A DNA stretch of 64,000 nt from Gracilimonas tropica DSM 19535 (GTDB lineage: Bacteria > Bacteroidota > Rhodothermia > Balneolales > Balneolaceae): positions 327,712 to 391,711 of the forward strand of contig NZ_AQXG01000002.1 in the NCBI RefSeq assembly GCF_000375425.1, written 5' to 3'. The translations under genes and the position numbers were made by a program. The notes beneath the pieces were generated by a model. That model was given only the letters and a program-made list of their open reading frames with translations. It had not been told where the DNA came from and ran no database searches. Below are positions 1-8,401 of this stretch, piece by piece. Position 1 is the first letter of the stretch. Each line of letters begins with the position of its first letter.

Positions 1-1088
1 TACATGGTTTGCGTTTCACGGAAAGAGGCAGAAAAACGAAGATCCCCTAACTTCTCACTGATCACCGGAACGGGCCCTCCTATAGTAAGGTCAACTTCAT
101 AGTCCGGCTCGGTGATAGCCATATCTTTTCTGTGCTGATATAAAAATGCTTGTTGAGCCGCTTCAGGAGTCAGGTCATTATTTGGATCATCATCACCCAA
201 AAGCTGCTGAGAAAATGCATTCCACCCCATAAATGCAGGATAAGTTTCCTGAGTATATTGATCCCAAGCCCCATTATTGGTTCCGGTCCAGGCTACTTCA
301 TCATCAAGGAAAGGACGCAACCAGTATGAGTTAGGATCATTGATCCTTTGGCCTACATTTTTTTGCTGAGGCGGGGTAATTCGAAAAATACCATCAACCG
401 TATAACGGTCTCTGCTCCCCTCCTTACTGGTAACATTGATCACACCGGACCGGATGTTTCCATACTCGGCATTGAATCCCCCGGTTTGAACCTGAACATT
501 TTCAATAGAGGTAACACTAATGCCCGTGAAAGGTGTATTATCTCGCTCGGAACGCAGGGAAAAACCATTCAGGTTAAATGCAACCTCATCGGCCCCACTA
601 CCCCGAATACTTAAACCATCTTCAATTCCTGCTTGTAAACTAACCACTTCGTTTACACTGGTTACCGGAAGTGCATCAATACTTTCCTCACTTATGTTTG
701 CCTGACTGGAAGAAACATCCTTTTTCACCACCGGTTGCCGGGCTGTTACCACAACCTCTTCACCTTCCAGGGTTTCCTCCCTCATTTCAATATCTACTTC
801 CGTAGTAAGGTTTATATTCACTTCCACATTTTCTATTACCACCGGAGTAAAGCCCACATACGTAGCTTTTAAAGAATAAATGCCGGCATTGACATTTAAT
901 ATCTGGTAGTACCCATCCACTGCGGATGAGGTTCCTTGTGTGGTTCCCTCAATAATGATATTCACACCCGGTAAAGGCTCCCCGTTTTCATCGGTTACAA
1001 AACCGGTGATCTTACCGGTTTGGGCGAAAGCGAGATGAGAATAAATGAAGCCTAAAAAGAGAAGAGATAGTAACTTTTTCACATCCAT
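1..1088 (-). CDS. TonB-dependent receptor, N-terminal part
   Basis: This is the 5' part of an outer-membrane receptor; the 3' end lies beyond the left edge. I translated it from the ATG at 1088 and found no stop to the window edge. It opens with a signal peptide (MDVKKLLSLLFLGF..., cleavage near FAQ). Residues about 24-110 form a carboxypeptidase-regulatory-like beta-sandwich (GKITGFVTDENGEPLPGVNI). A plug domain follows (DALPVTSVNEVVSLQAG, then SIRGSGADEVAFNLNG and NAEYGNIRSGVINV). Such receptors import bulky ligands using TonB energy; no SusD partner is visible here, so the substrate is unknown. Two LacI-operator-like sequences lie in the upstream intergenic region. Confidence 0.9.
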   Translation of the reverse strand, partial: MDVKKLLSLLFLGFIYSHLAFAQTGKITGFVTDENGEPLPGVNIIIEGTTQGTSSAVDGYYQILNVNAGIYSLKATYVGFTPVVIENVEVNINLTTEVDIEMREETLEGEEVVVTARQPVVKKDVSSSQANISEESIDALPVTSVNEVVSLQAGIEDGLSIRGSGADEVAFNLNGFSLRSERDNTPFTGISVTSIENVQVQTGGFNAEYGNIRSGVINVTSKEGSRDRYTVDGIFRITPPQQKNVGQRINDPNSYWLRPFLDDEVAWTGTNNGAWDQYTQETYPAFMGWNAFSQQLLGDDDPNNDLTPEAAQQAFLYQHRKDMAITEPDYEVDLTIGGPVPVISEKLGDLRFSASFRETQTM

Positions 1089-1364
1089 AAAAAATTTGTT
1101 TTGAACAACCGATCAAATTCGTTGTCGATTTGAGTATTGACTGAAACCGCATACTATAAAATTCTAATTAAGAAATAAACTCTTAAAGGAATTTTTTTCT
1201 TAAAACATTTTATTTCTCCCCGAAATAAACAGGAAGACTGTTAAAGTCGATTTTTGTTTAAAGAATCCAAGAATTTACTTGAATGTTGATTCAAATTTTC
1301 TTGCAATTTTTAACACTTAACCTTTTGCCTGAGAGTACATTATAGAATCTGCTCTGTTTTAAGC

Positions 1365-1377
1365 AAAAGCGCTTACA
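1365..1377. promoter_or_regulatory. LacI-family-like operator candidate 1
   Basis: AAAAGCGCTTACA, on the other strand TGTAAGCGCTTTT, is close to the pseudo-palindrome with central CG bound by LacI/CcpA-type regulators (TGTAANCGNTTACA). It lies between the TonB receptor and kynA. Assignment rests on the motif alone. Confidence 0.35.
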
Positions 1378-1392
1378 TTTTTTTTGCTTAAT

Positions 1393-1404
1393 GAAATCGT
1401 TTCC
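1393..1404. promoter_or_regulatory. LacI-family-like operator candidate 2
   Basis: GAAATCGTTTCC is a near-palindrome with central CG, similar to LacI-family sites, 16 bases after the first candidate. It sits just upstream of the possible kynA -7 element at 1414-1420, where a bound repressor could block initiation. Motif evidence only. Confidence 0.3.
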
Positions 1405-1453
1405 GAAAAATTCTACTTTGTCAGAAATTTATGAACCGGGAAGAACCTGATAC

Positions 1454-2233
1454 ATGAGCTTAACTTATACCAGCTATTTAAAAATTGACGAATTAACAGA
1501 CCTGCAAGAATATAAATCGAACCCTCCGGAGCACGATGAGATGCTGTTCATCATCATCCATCAGACTTATGAGTTGTGGTTCAAGCAGATTCTGCACGAG
1601 TTTGGGAAACTTCGGCGCGACCTGGAAGCCGGCAAAACCTGGGGAGCCGTCAAAACCATGCGGCGCATTCTCACCATTCTAAAAACTATGGTTTCTCAAA
1701 TTGATATTTTGGAAACCATGACCCCGCTGGAATTCAACAGCTTCAGGAAGTTTTTGGGGCAATCCAGTGGATTTCAATCGCTGCAGTTTCGGGAGATGGA
1801 AATTGTATGCGGCTTGCGCTTCCCGCTCATGAAAGAGGCTCACAAAGATCAGCCCAAACACCTTGACATCCTGGAAGAGCGCATGGAAGAATCTACTCTT
1901 TGGGAAAGTTTTTGCGCGTACCTGCGAACCCGGGGCTACGATATCCATCCCCAAAGAGAAAATGAAAAAGGATTGATTCATGAACCGAATGAACAGGATC
2001 AGGAAATTCTGGTGGAGGCCATGAAAAACGACCCCGAAGCGGCGATGGTCGCCGAGCTTTTTGTGGATTATGATGAAGGCCTGCAGGAATGGCGATATCG
2101 TCATGTTAAAATGGTGGAGCGTACTATCGGCACCAAAAAAGGAACCGGGGGGTCGGATGGGGCGAAATATCTTCACAAAACGTTAAACAACCCAATTTTC
2201 CCGGATTTGTGGGCTATTCGTTCCAAATTTTAG
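1454..2233 (+). CDS. kynA: tryptophan 2,3-dioxygenase
   Basis: Heme enzyme that opens the indole ring of L-tryptophan with O2 to give N-formylkynurenine, the first step of the kynurenine pathway, in the cytoplasm. The 259-residue length fits bacterial family members. The signature FIIIHQTYELWFKQ lies near residues 32-45, with the active-site His at about 36. The C-terminal HVKMVERTIG...GTGGSDG segment carries the expected axial heme His at about 217. A kynureninase-like gene follows 89 bases later, which supports the pathway. The formamidase and any 3-hydroxyanthranilate enzymes are not in the window, so it is unclear whether the route ends at anthranilate or at NAD. Confidence 0.95.
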   Translation: MSLTYTSYLKIDELTDLQEYKSNPPEHDEMLFIIIHQTYELWFKQILHEFGKLRRDLEAGKTWGAVKTMRRILTILKTMVSQIDILETMTPLEFNSFRKFLGQSSGFQSLQFREMEIVCGLRFPLMKEAHKDQPKHLDILEERMEESTLWESFCAYLRTRGYDIHPQRENEKGLIHEPNEQDQEILVEAMKNDPEAAMVAELFVDYDEGLQEWRYRHVKMVERTIGTKKGTGGSDGAKYLHKTLNNPIFPDLWAIRSKF

Positions 2234-2322
2234 TTTTTTGAAAAAATATAGATCCGGATTTGGAATGATTTTCATTATAACTGATTTCAAAAGATTCCAC
2301 ATCAAAACTGTAATTATATACT

Positions 2323-3507
2323 ATGAGTGATATTGATACTTTAGCCAACCGCCTTGCCCCCCACTACTCCCGGTTTGATGTAGCCAACCGACTCCTTTTC
2401 ACCGGACATTCTCACCAGGCCTGGCCCGATGTAGCCCGTGAAGGACAAACCGAATATTTTGATGTATGCGCCCGAGAAGTGGATAACAAATGGGAAGTGG
2501 CGGCCGAGAAAACCGAGATTCTTCGTAACTACCTGCGCGATTTTTATGATGATCCGAATGGATTTTACTGCCGCGAAGAAAGCACACATGTGTTATTTGT
2601 AAGCTGGATGAGCAGCCTTGATCTGAAGAATAAGCCAAAGATCATTTCCACGGATGGTGAGTTTCATTCGCTTTTCCGTCAGCTTCACCGGCTGGAAGAA
2701 GAAGGACTTGAATTCGTACAGGTTCCCGTTCAACCCGATGACAGTTTCGCCGAGCGTATCATTAATGAAATGGATGAACGAACATCAGCCATCATGCTTT
2801 CGCGCGTATATTTTGAGACGTGTCTGATCAACACACACCTTACCAAAATTGCAGCAGCTGCCCGTGGAAAAGGCATTCCCGTTTTGATCGATGATTACCA
2901 CGGCACCAATGTAGTTCCGTTATCCATTCGGGAAGCAGGACTTGAAGACTGTTTTATCCTGATTGGAGGTTATAAATATTTGCAGTGGGGCGAAGCCAAT
3001 TGTTTCCTTCGTTTTCCCAAAGATTGTGAGTATCGGCCTGCTATTACCGGGTGGTTCGCTGCCTTCAGCTCACTTGATAAACCTCGCAACAATGATCCCG
3101 TGGAATACGATTATGGCAATCAGCGCTTTGCAAGTGGTACCTATGATCCCTCCTCTCAATTCCGGGCAGCCAAAGTTGTAGAATTTTTTCGCGAGCAAAG
3201 ACTAACTCCGGAAGTACTTCGCAAACAATACAAAGCACAGGTTGGAATGCTACGTGAACGATTTTTAGCCAAGAATTTTGATCCGTCCACGATCCGGCTC
3301 ACTCATGAAGAACCGCTGGAAAGGAACGGAGGGTTTTTATCTTTGACGTCACCGCATGCCCGTGACATCCGCGCTCAATTAATGGAAAATGGAGTGTTCA
3401 CCGATGCCCGCGGGGAAATCTTACGGTTTGGCCCGGCTCCCTATATCACCACATCCCAAATCGGGCAGGCGATGGATGAGTTGGAGAAAGTAGTGAGCAA
3501 GATTTAG
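2323..3507 (+). CDS. kynU: kynureninase-like PLP enzyme
   Basis: Fold-type I PLP enzyme of the aminotransferase class V/kynureninase group, 394 residues. The probable PLP lysine is K218 in GGYKYLQWGEAN, and the PLP-binding Asp is in LIDDYHG at about 190. GWFAAF after the lysine resembles the kynureninase GW segment. Kynureninase cleaves kynurenine or 3-hydroxykynurenine to (3-hydroxy)anthranilate and alanine. The gene follows kynA in the same direction, which is the main support for the substrate. The sequence is divergent from textbook kynureninases, so another class V lyase remains possible. Confidence 0.75.
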   Translation: MSDIDTLANRLAPHYSRFDVANRLLFTGHSHQAWPDVAREGQTEYFDVCAREVDNKWEVAAEKTEILRNYLRDFYDDPNGFYCREESTHVLFVSWMSSLDLKNKPKIISTDGEFHSLFRQLHRLEEEGLEFVQVPVQPDDSFAERIINEMDERTSAIMLSRVYFETCLINTHLTKIAAAARGKGIPVLIDDYHGTNVVPLSIREAGLEDCFILIGGYKYLQWGEANCFLRFPKDCEYRPAITGWFAAFSSLDKPRNNDPVEYDYGNQRFASGTYDPSSQFRAAKVVEFFREQRLTPEVLRKQYKAQVGMLRERFLAKNFDPSTIRLTHEEPLERNGGFLSLTSPHARDIRAQLMENGVFTDARGEILRFGPAPYITTSQIGQAMDELEKVVSKI

Positions 3508-3520
3508 ACAAATTCGTGTC

Positions 3521-3601
3521 ATCCCTCCGGGATTTTGTTCTCTTTTCGCCATAAACCCCGAATTGAAATTCGGGGCTGCATTCGGGCGTCCCTGCCGGGA
3601 C
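3521..3601. repeat. REP-like palindromic module 1 (left of RAYT)
   Basis: Three palindromes in order: ATCCCTCCGGGAT (3521-3533), CCCCGAATTGAAATTCGGGG (3556-3575) and GTCCCTGCCGGGAC (3588-3601), with a GCTGCATTC core between the second and third. Module 3 on the right of the transposase gene repeats the same order and orientation. Confidence 0.85.
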
Positions 3602-3661
3602 TCTTTATGTCCTATCCTAAATCATCTATTTCACAAATAAGACAATAGATCTCATCTCAAA

Positions 3662-3742
3662 ATCCCGGAGGGATGAAAGAATGTAGCCACAGGATTCATC
3701 CCGTGGTGGAAAGTTGTGCCAAAACCCAAGTCCCAGCGGGAC
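3662..3742. repeat. REP-like palindromic module 2 (left of RAYT, opposite orientation)
   Basis: ATCCCGGAGGGAT (3662-3674), core GAATGTAGC (3679-3687), an imperfect hairpin to about 3706, and GTCCCAGCGGGAC (3730-3742). The core is the complement-strand form of the core in modules 1 and 3, so the left flank carries a head-to-head pair, as in BIME-type REP elements. The rest of the 3508-3847 interval has no gene. Confidence 0.85.
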
Positions 3743-3847
3743 GACCCACAGAAATCACCCAAAATTTTTAAGCCACTAAAAAAATCTGTAAGGATTCCCG
3801 TTTTTAACGCTCTTACAATCAAACCTAAAAATCAAGAACGGGGTATT

Positions 3848-4300
3848 ATGGCAAACTCATTCAACCAAACGTACATCCATTATGTATTTAGCACAAAACA
3901 TCGAAAACCACTCATAAAACCAGATTTCGAAAAACGCCTTTGGGCATACATTGCGGGAATCGGGAAGCATAATGGATTTCATATCATAACATCTGGTGGT
4001 ATGCCGGACCATGCTCATATTTTGCTGGAGCTCTCCAAAACAATAACGATCTCTCAAACCATTCAAAAAATAAAGGGTAATTCTTCTAAATGGATCAATG
4101 ATGAATTTTATCCTAACAGAGAATTTTCCTGGCAAGCAGGTTATGGAGCTTTCAGCATTGGTCGATCCGGATTGAAGCATGCGATCCGATACATTCAAAA
4201 CCAGAAAAAACATCATGAGCAAAAAACGTTAAAGGAAGAATTCTTGGACTTATTGAACAAATACAACGTGGATTATGACGAACGATATTTGTGGGATTGA
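3848..4300 (+). CDS. REP-associated tyrosine transposase (RAYT, Y1_Tnp family)
   Basis: A 150-residue single-strand DNA transposase-like protein of the IS200/IS605 TnpA superfamily. The HUH motif is DHAHIL (His at about 55 and 57) after GGMP, and the catalytic Tyr candidate is Y115 in AIRYIQNQ. I start at the ATG at 3848 (MANSFNQTYIHYVF), the usual family N-terminus; the frame is open further upstream but that part reads through repeat DNA. It is a single-copy-type domesticated gene flanked by two pairs of palindromic modules, the arrangement known for RAYTs, which cut and move REP sequences rather than themselves. No TnpB or insertion-sequence ends were seen. Confidence 0.9.
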   Translation: MANSFNQTYIHYVFSTKHRKPLIKPDFEKRLWAYIAGIGKHNGFHIITSGGMPDHAHILLELSKTITISQTIQKIKGNSSKWINDEFYPNREFSWQAGYGAFSIGRSGLKHAIRYIQNQKKHHEQKTLKEEFLDLLNKYNVDYDERYLWD

Positions 4301-4335
4301 GTTGATAGTGAATATTGTGGAAATATTTTAGGGCC

Positions 4336-4415
4336 ATCCCTCCGGGATTCTCATCAATCTACAATATAGCCCCGGATTAAAATCCGGGGCTACATTCGTG
4401 CGTCCCTACCGGGAC
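4336..4415. repeat. REP-like palindromic module 3 (right of RAYT)
   Basis: ATCCCTCCGGGAT (4336-4348), a GCCCCGGATT/AATCCGGGGC hairpin (4369-4390), the core GCTACATTCG, and GTCCCTACCGGGAC (4402-4415). It has the same layout and orientation as module 1, with compensating base changes in the middle stem. Confidence 0.85.
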
Positions 4416-4574
4416 TAATTCTGCGTTTATTTAAACCGCCTTCATCTGAAATTAGCTAATGGATTTCACTTTAAAATCTCAGAAACAATAACCACGAACT
4501 TTGCTTAGTAAATCAGTTCCAACATAACTCTTCACGTTTTAAGAATCCCTGATTTGACCAATAATTCAATATAA

Positions 4575-4715
4575 ATCCCGGAGGGATGAAAGAATGTAGC
4601 TACGGGATTTATCCCGTGGTAAACAATGCCACCAAATACAAGTCCCAACGGGACGGTACAAAGAAATCACCTATTATTTATTCATTCGATCTAAAATATT
4701 AGTCCCTATGGGACT
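4575..4715. repeat. REP-like palindromic module 4 plus an extra half element
   Basis: ATCCCGGAGGGAT (4575-4587), GAATGTAGC (4592-4600), ACGGGATTTATCCCGT (4602-4617), GTCCCAACGGGAC (4642-4654), then a lone AGTCCCTATGGGACT palindrome (4701-4715). Same orientation as module 2. The remaining gene-free sequence up to recA (to 4928) is AT-rich and contains only the recA promoter region. Confidence 0.85.
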
Positions 4716-4865
4716 ATCCTTTCTCTCAAAAAATTTCTGTAAGGAATTGTCTTTTCATCCCTCTTACTAACAAACAGAAAACTTTTGGGAAAATATAAAA
4801 TCGGGGTTCAATCAAAGTTTGGCAATTACATATATCAAACATATATTGCATTCGAATAAAAAAAG

Positions 4866-4882
4866 GTGACATCATCTGTCAC
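4866..4882. promoter_or_regulatory. inverted repeat in the recA promoter (candidate SOS operator)
   Basis: GTGACA-TCATC-TGTCAC, perfect 6-base arms, ending 10 bases before the putative -7 element. The position fits an operator overlapping the -33 region of recA. No LexA gene is in the window and the motif does not match the E. coli or Bacillus SOS box, so the assignment is inference. Confidence 0.4.
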
Positions 4883-4892
4883 ATCCGCATCT

Positions 4893-4900
4893 TATATTTG
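4893..4900 (+). promoter_or_regulatory. recA -7 promoter element
   Basis: TATATTTG matches the Bacteroidota sigma-A -7 consensus TAnnTTTG, 29 bases before the recA ATG. No clear TTTG -33 element is present, which could mean dependence on a regulator. Confidence 0.45.
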
Positions 4901-4928
4901 CCAAAACAAATTTAAAAGGAAAAGAAAA

Positions 4929-5975
4929 ATGGCTAAATCAGACGATCGACAAAAGGCCCTCGACATTGCCGTAGGGCAAATTGAAAAACAGCACGGCAAA
5001 GGAACCATCATGAAGCTGGGCGCAGAAGCTGTTCAGGATATTGATGTAATTTCAACGGGTTCCATCATGGTGGATTATGCCCTTGGCGTGCAGGGAATTC
5101 CTCGCGGACGTGTCACTGAAATTTATGGTCCTGAGGCCAGTGGTAAAACTACCCTTGCCCTTCAGGTTATTGCAGAAGCCCAAAAAGCAGGCGGTTATGC
5201 AGCTTTTATTGATGCGGAACACGCTTTTGATCCACGTTATGCAAAAGCGCTGGGAATTAATGTAGAAGAACTGCTGGTCTCCCAACCCGACAGTGGTGAG
5301 CAAGCACTCGAAATCACCGAAACCCTCATTCGTTCCGGAGCACTCGATGTAGTTGTAGTTGACTCGGTAGCAGCTCTCGTACCCCGCGCTGAGTTGGAAG
5401 GCGAAATGGGAGATTCACACATGGGACTTCAGGCACGTTTAATGTCGCAGGCCATGCGTAAGATCACAGGTATTATCAACAAAAGTCGTACGGCCTGTAT
5501 CTTCATCAACCAGGTGCGTGAGAAAATTGGAGTGATGTTTGGAAACCCGGAAACCACCACCGGTGGACGCGCCCTCAAATTCTACTCTTCCGTGCGGTTA
5601 GATATTCGCCGGATCGGCTCCATCAAAAGTGGAGATGAGGTGATCGGAAACCGCACTAAAGTTAAGGTTGCCAAGAATAAGGTGGCTCCTCCTTTCAAAG
5701 TGGTTGAATTTAACATTATGTATGGAAAAGGAATTTCCCGTATCTCGGAAATACTGGATCTTTCAGTGGAATACGACATCATTGAGAAGCGGGGAAGCTG
5801 GTTCCGATATGATGGAGAGCCAATCGGGCAAGGTTCAGATGCAGCAATGCAATTTCTTGAGGAAGATCCCGAACTGGCTAAAAAGATCGAGGCTAAAGTT
5901 CGCGCAAAATTGAGAGGCGAAGAAATCGAAGAAGATCAAAAGGACGAAAAAGAAAAAGCGGAAGTTGAAGAATAA
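4929..5975 (+). CDS. recA: recombinase RecA
   Basis: DNA strand-exchange ATPase and SOS co-protease, 348 residues. I choose the ATG at 4929 ([12 protein letters not shown]), preceded by AAAAGGAAAAG; an upstream GTG at 4866 lies inside the promoter palindrome and is rejected. Visible motifs are the Walker [10 protein letters not shown], the [18 protein letters not shown] segment, the Walker B-like [12 protein letters not shown], the L2-region [16 protein letters not shown] and an acidic C-terminus rich in Glu. The recX start lies inside the end of this gene, so the two are co-transcribed. Confidence 0.98.
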   Translation: MAKSDDRQKALDIAVGQIEKQHGKGTIMKLGAEAVQDIDVISTGSIMVDYALGVQGIPRGRVTEIYGPEASGKTTLALQVIAEAQKAGGYAAFIDAEHAFDPRYAKALGINVEELLVSQPDSGEQALEITETLIRSGALDVVVVDSVAALVPRAELEGEMGDSHMGLQARLMSQAMRKITGIINKSRTACIFINQVREKIGVMFGNPETTTGGRALKFYSSVRLDIRRIGSIKSGDEVIGNRTKVKVAKNKVAPPFKVVEFNIMYGKGISRISEILDLSVEYDIIEKRGSWFRYDGEPIGQGSDAAMQFLEEDPELAKKIEAKVRAKLRGEEIEEDQKDEKEKAEVEE

Positions 5976-6657
5976 ACGGAAGTCAAAAGAGGAAAAGCTG
6001 GAGGAAGCCAGGGCGCTTCTTCCAGCTACTATTTCTGAGATTCAGGTTCAGAAAAAGAATGCTACTCGTTTTTCTCTCTTTGCAGATAACCAATTTTTAG
6101 TCGGTGTCTCCGAATCTACACTTACAAAGTTAAACTTAAAGAAAGGCGTTGAAATAACGCCTTCTTTGTTTGACCAACTCATTGAATCAGAAGAGCGCTC
6201 TGCAGCACGGGATTATTTTTTCCGTATTCTTTCCAGGCGCGATCATTCCAGAAAAGAGCTAAGGGATAAGGCATTCAAGAAAGGTTATTCGGGAGATCAC
6301 ATCACTGATATCCTGGATGAATTTGAAGCCAAGGAATACATCAATGATCAAAAATTCGCACTTGCCTTCACCCGGGAAAAATTTGAATTCAATAACTGGG
6401 GACCATATAAGATCCGTACACAGCTGTTTAAAAAAGGGATCACAAAGCAGGTCGCGGAGCAATGCATTCAGCAAGTATTTGGAGCGGACTCGATAAGGGA
6501 CAGCATGATGGATCTGATCCGAAAAAAGAGACAGCGTTACCAAAGAGAACCGGAAGAAAAACGCCGGAAAAAGATGTTCGACTTTTTGATGCGCAAAGGT
6601 TACAATTCGGAAGATATCCTTAACCACATGGATGAACTTTTAGATATCACCAAATGA
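5965..6657 (+). CDS. recX: regulatory protein RecX
   Basis: RecX-family modulator that binds inside the RecA filament and limits its activity. 230 residues, made of three-helix repeats; [19 protein letters not shown] and a second repeat with [17 protein letters not shown] are typical. I accept a TTG start at 5965, overlapping the end of recA by 11 bases, because no ATG lies near the expected N-terminus. The downstream permease starts at 6654 with a 4-base ATGA overlap. Confidence 0.92.
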   Translation: MKNKRKSKEEKLEEARALLPATISEIQVQKKNATRFSLFADNQFLVGVSESTLTKLNLKKGVEITPSLFDQLIESEERSAARDYFFRILSRRDHSRKELRDKAFKKGYSGDHITDILDEFEAKEYINDQKFALAFTREKFEFNNWGPYKIRTQLFKKGITKQVAEQCIQQVFGADSIRDSMMDLIRKKRQRYQREPEEKRRKKMFDFLMRKGYNSEDILNHMDELLDITK

Positions 6658-7742
6658 GAAATATCACTCTGGACAGAGTCGTAAAATTTATCATCGGGGC
6701 GGCAGCTCTTGCTGTTGCACTGCTGATCCTTTACAACTATTCCAACCTGGTTGTTTTTCTGATCCTCGCTATGATCTTAAGCTACATTTTGGATCCTTTT
6801 GCTAACCGCCTACAAGCGGCCGGTTTCAACCGTACTTTTGGCGTTACGCTCATTCTTACAACGGTAATTTTGATTCTCGTCTTCATCTCAACAAGTGTTA
6901 TACCGATCATTGCCAATCAAATGGCTGAACTGACGGCTCAATTAAGTCTTGAGAACATTCGGCAAATATCGGTCAAAGTAGAAAACCAGCTTACCGCAAA
7001 ATTCGAATTTCTGCCTGAAGGTTTTTTAGAGAATAATATTACTGCTGTTTTTAATGAACTTTTCAACGTCAACCAGATCTCATCGGTAGTCAGTGATGCC
7101 CTGAGCATCTTCACCAATATCTTTTCAGCCGTACTGGTTGTCCCCTTTGCTGCCTTCTTTTTTCTGAAAGACGGAAGCAAAATACGCCGCGACCTTCTGC
7201 GCATGGTACCCAATAAATACTTTGAAACAACATTAACCGTAATCGATAAAATCGAAAAACGACTCGGCTTATACTTTAGAAGTGTGCTAATGCAAAGTTT
7301 CCTGGTTGCCTTGTCTTCATGGACTACCCTTTCTGTTGCAGGACTTGATAATTCCATGTCGGTAGGTATTGCCGTAGGCCTGGCTAATACCATCCCTTAC
7401 TTCGGGCCTATTCTTGGGTATTTTCTGTCCATCATTGTATCCATTATAGAAACCGGGAATTTCTCGTTAGTGGCTGCCTGTATACTTGCCATATTCATCG
7501 TACAAATGTTGGATAACCTGGTGTTTCAACCCATGCTTTTCTCCAGGTCGGCTGATATGCATCCGGTAGCCATCTTGTTTATCATCCTGATTGGGGCTGA
7601 AACTGCTGGCATTGTTGGGATGCTGGTTGCCATTCCCATCGCAACGGTGATCAAGATTACGATCACACAGCTAAGCTGGAGCTTTAACAATTACCAGGTT
7701 TTTCGAAGAGACTTAAGTTCATCTTCTCCCCCACCGGATTAA
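6654..7742 (+). CDS. AI-2E family transporter (PerM/YdiK-like permease)
   Basis: Integral membrane protein of 362 residues with about eight hydrophobic segments, two near the N-terminus, a soluble stretch at about 85-130, and the rest after residue 140. The motif NTIPYFGPILGYFLS is diagnostic of the AI-2E transporter/UPF0118 family. Members have been linked to autoinducer-2 export, Na+/H+ exchange and other efflux, so the substrate cannot be named. ATGA overlap with recX suggests translational coupling, without an obvious functional link to RecA. Confidence 0.9.
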   Translation: MRNITLDRVVKFIIGAAALAVALLILYNYSNLVVFLILAMILSYILDPFANRLQAAGFNRTFGVTLILTTVILILVFISTSVIPIIANQMAELTAQLSLENIRQISVKVENQLTAKFEFLPEGFLENNITAVFNELFNVNQISSVVSDALSIFTNIFSAVLVVPFAAFFFLKDGSKIRRDLLRMVPNKYFETTLTVIDKIEKRLGLYFRSVLMQSFLVALSSWTTLSVAGLDNSMSVGIAVGLANTIPYFGPILGYFLSIIVSIIETGNFSLVAACILAIFIVQMLDNLVFQPMLFSRSADMHPVAILFIILIGAETAGIVGMLVAIPIATVIKITITQLSWSFNNYQVFRRDLSSSSPPPD

Positions 7743-7772
7743 ATTATCCCTTCATTGCTCCCAAACATTTGC

Positions 7773-7780
7773 TATCTTTG
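7773..7780 (+). promoter_or_regulatory. purN -7 promoter element
   Basis: TATCTTTG matches TAnnTTTG, 35 bases before the purN start, in the 72-base gap after the AI-2E permease gene. The -33 element is not convincing. Confidence 0.45.
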
Positions 7781-7814
7781 CCGCCCTACCAGGCAACGCT
7801 AAATTCCGTTTCTT

Positions 7815-8399
7815 TTGAAAAATATTGTGGTTTTTGCCTCCGGATCGGGCACCAATTTTCAATCACTGATCGACGCTATTGCGCGTGGTGACCTATCCGC
7901 CCAAATTTCCGGCCTTATCACGAACCGAACGAATATTGGCGCTATCCATCGTGCCCAAAAACATGGCATTCCCGTAAAAGTCATTGATCCAGATATTCTT
8001 TCAGAAGATCATTTTGCAGATCAACTGATCAACCAAATCCACCATTGGAATGCCGACCTGATTGTTCTTGCCGGATACTTGAAGAAGATTCCCGCTTCCG
8101 TGATCGAAGCTTATTCAAACCGGATACTGAATATTCATCCTGCCCTGCTCCCAAAATTTGGGGGAAAAGGTTTTTATGGGCTGAATGTTCATCAGGCAGT
8201 GATTGAAGCAGGTGAACAGGAATCAGGTTGCTCGGTTCATATCGTCACTGAAGAATTCGATAAAGGGCCGGTCATTGCCCAAACAAAAGTGAAGATCCTG
8301 CCCGGAGATACCCCTGAATCATTGGCAAAACGAATCTTAGCTGAAGAGCATAAACTCTATCCAAAAGCAATCCAAAAACACTTACAAAACCTAAACTAA
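7815..8399 (+). CDS. purN: phosphoribosylglycinamide formyltransferase
   Basis: Transfers a formyl group from 10-formyl-THF to GAR in de novo purine synthesis. 194 residues, the usual size. It starts KNIVVFASGSGTNFQSLIDAI (phosphate-binding loop). The catalytic Asn-His-Asp set is represented by RILNIHPALLPKF and the later EFDKGPVIAQ. The start codon is TTG at 7815; no in-frame ATG fits the conserved N-terminus. purH follows with only two bases between, so the two purine genes form an operon. Confidence 0.95.
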   Translation: MKNIVVFASGSGTNFQSLIDAIARGDLSAQISGLITNRTNIGAIHRAQKHGIPVKVIDPDILSEDHFADQLINQIHHWNADLIVLAGYLKKIPASVIEAYSNRILNIHPALLPKFGGKGFYGLNVHQAVIEAGEQESGCSVHIVTEEFDKGPVIAQTKVKILPGDTPESLAKRILAEEHKLYPKAIQKHLQNLN

Positions 8400-8401
8400 C
8401 C

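Larger units (their letters stand above)
1089..1453. promoter_or_regulatory. divergent promoter region between TonB receptor and kynA
   Basis: About 365 bases without a gene, AT-rich, holding the promoters of both divergent genes. It contains two LacI-operator-like sequences listed separately. A TACTTTG at 1414-1420 resembles a shortened Bacteroidota -7 element for kynA, but no -33 element is found at the usual distance. A 9-base inverted repeat, TAAGCAAAA and TTTTGCTTA (about 1360-1390), surrounds the first LacI-like site. Confidence 0.4.

Noticed and set aside
348..705. Two overlapping rightward open frames within the TonB receptor region
   Set aside because: They are antisense to a continuous, well-recognised receptor frame and show no domain or ribosome-binding site.
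1431..1457. Eight-codon upstream frame (MNREEPDT) whose stop overlaps the kynA start
   Set aside because: It contains no Trp codons and has no regulatory features; too short to support as a leader peptide.
3716..3847. Upstream extension of the RAYT frame
   Set aside because: It reads through palindromic repeat DNA; the conserved protein begins at 3848.
4866..4928. GTG start for recA adding 21 residues
   Set aside because: The extension is not RecA-like and covers the promoter palindrome and -7 element.
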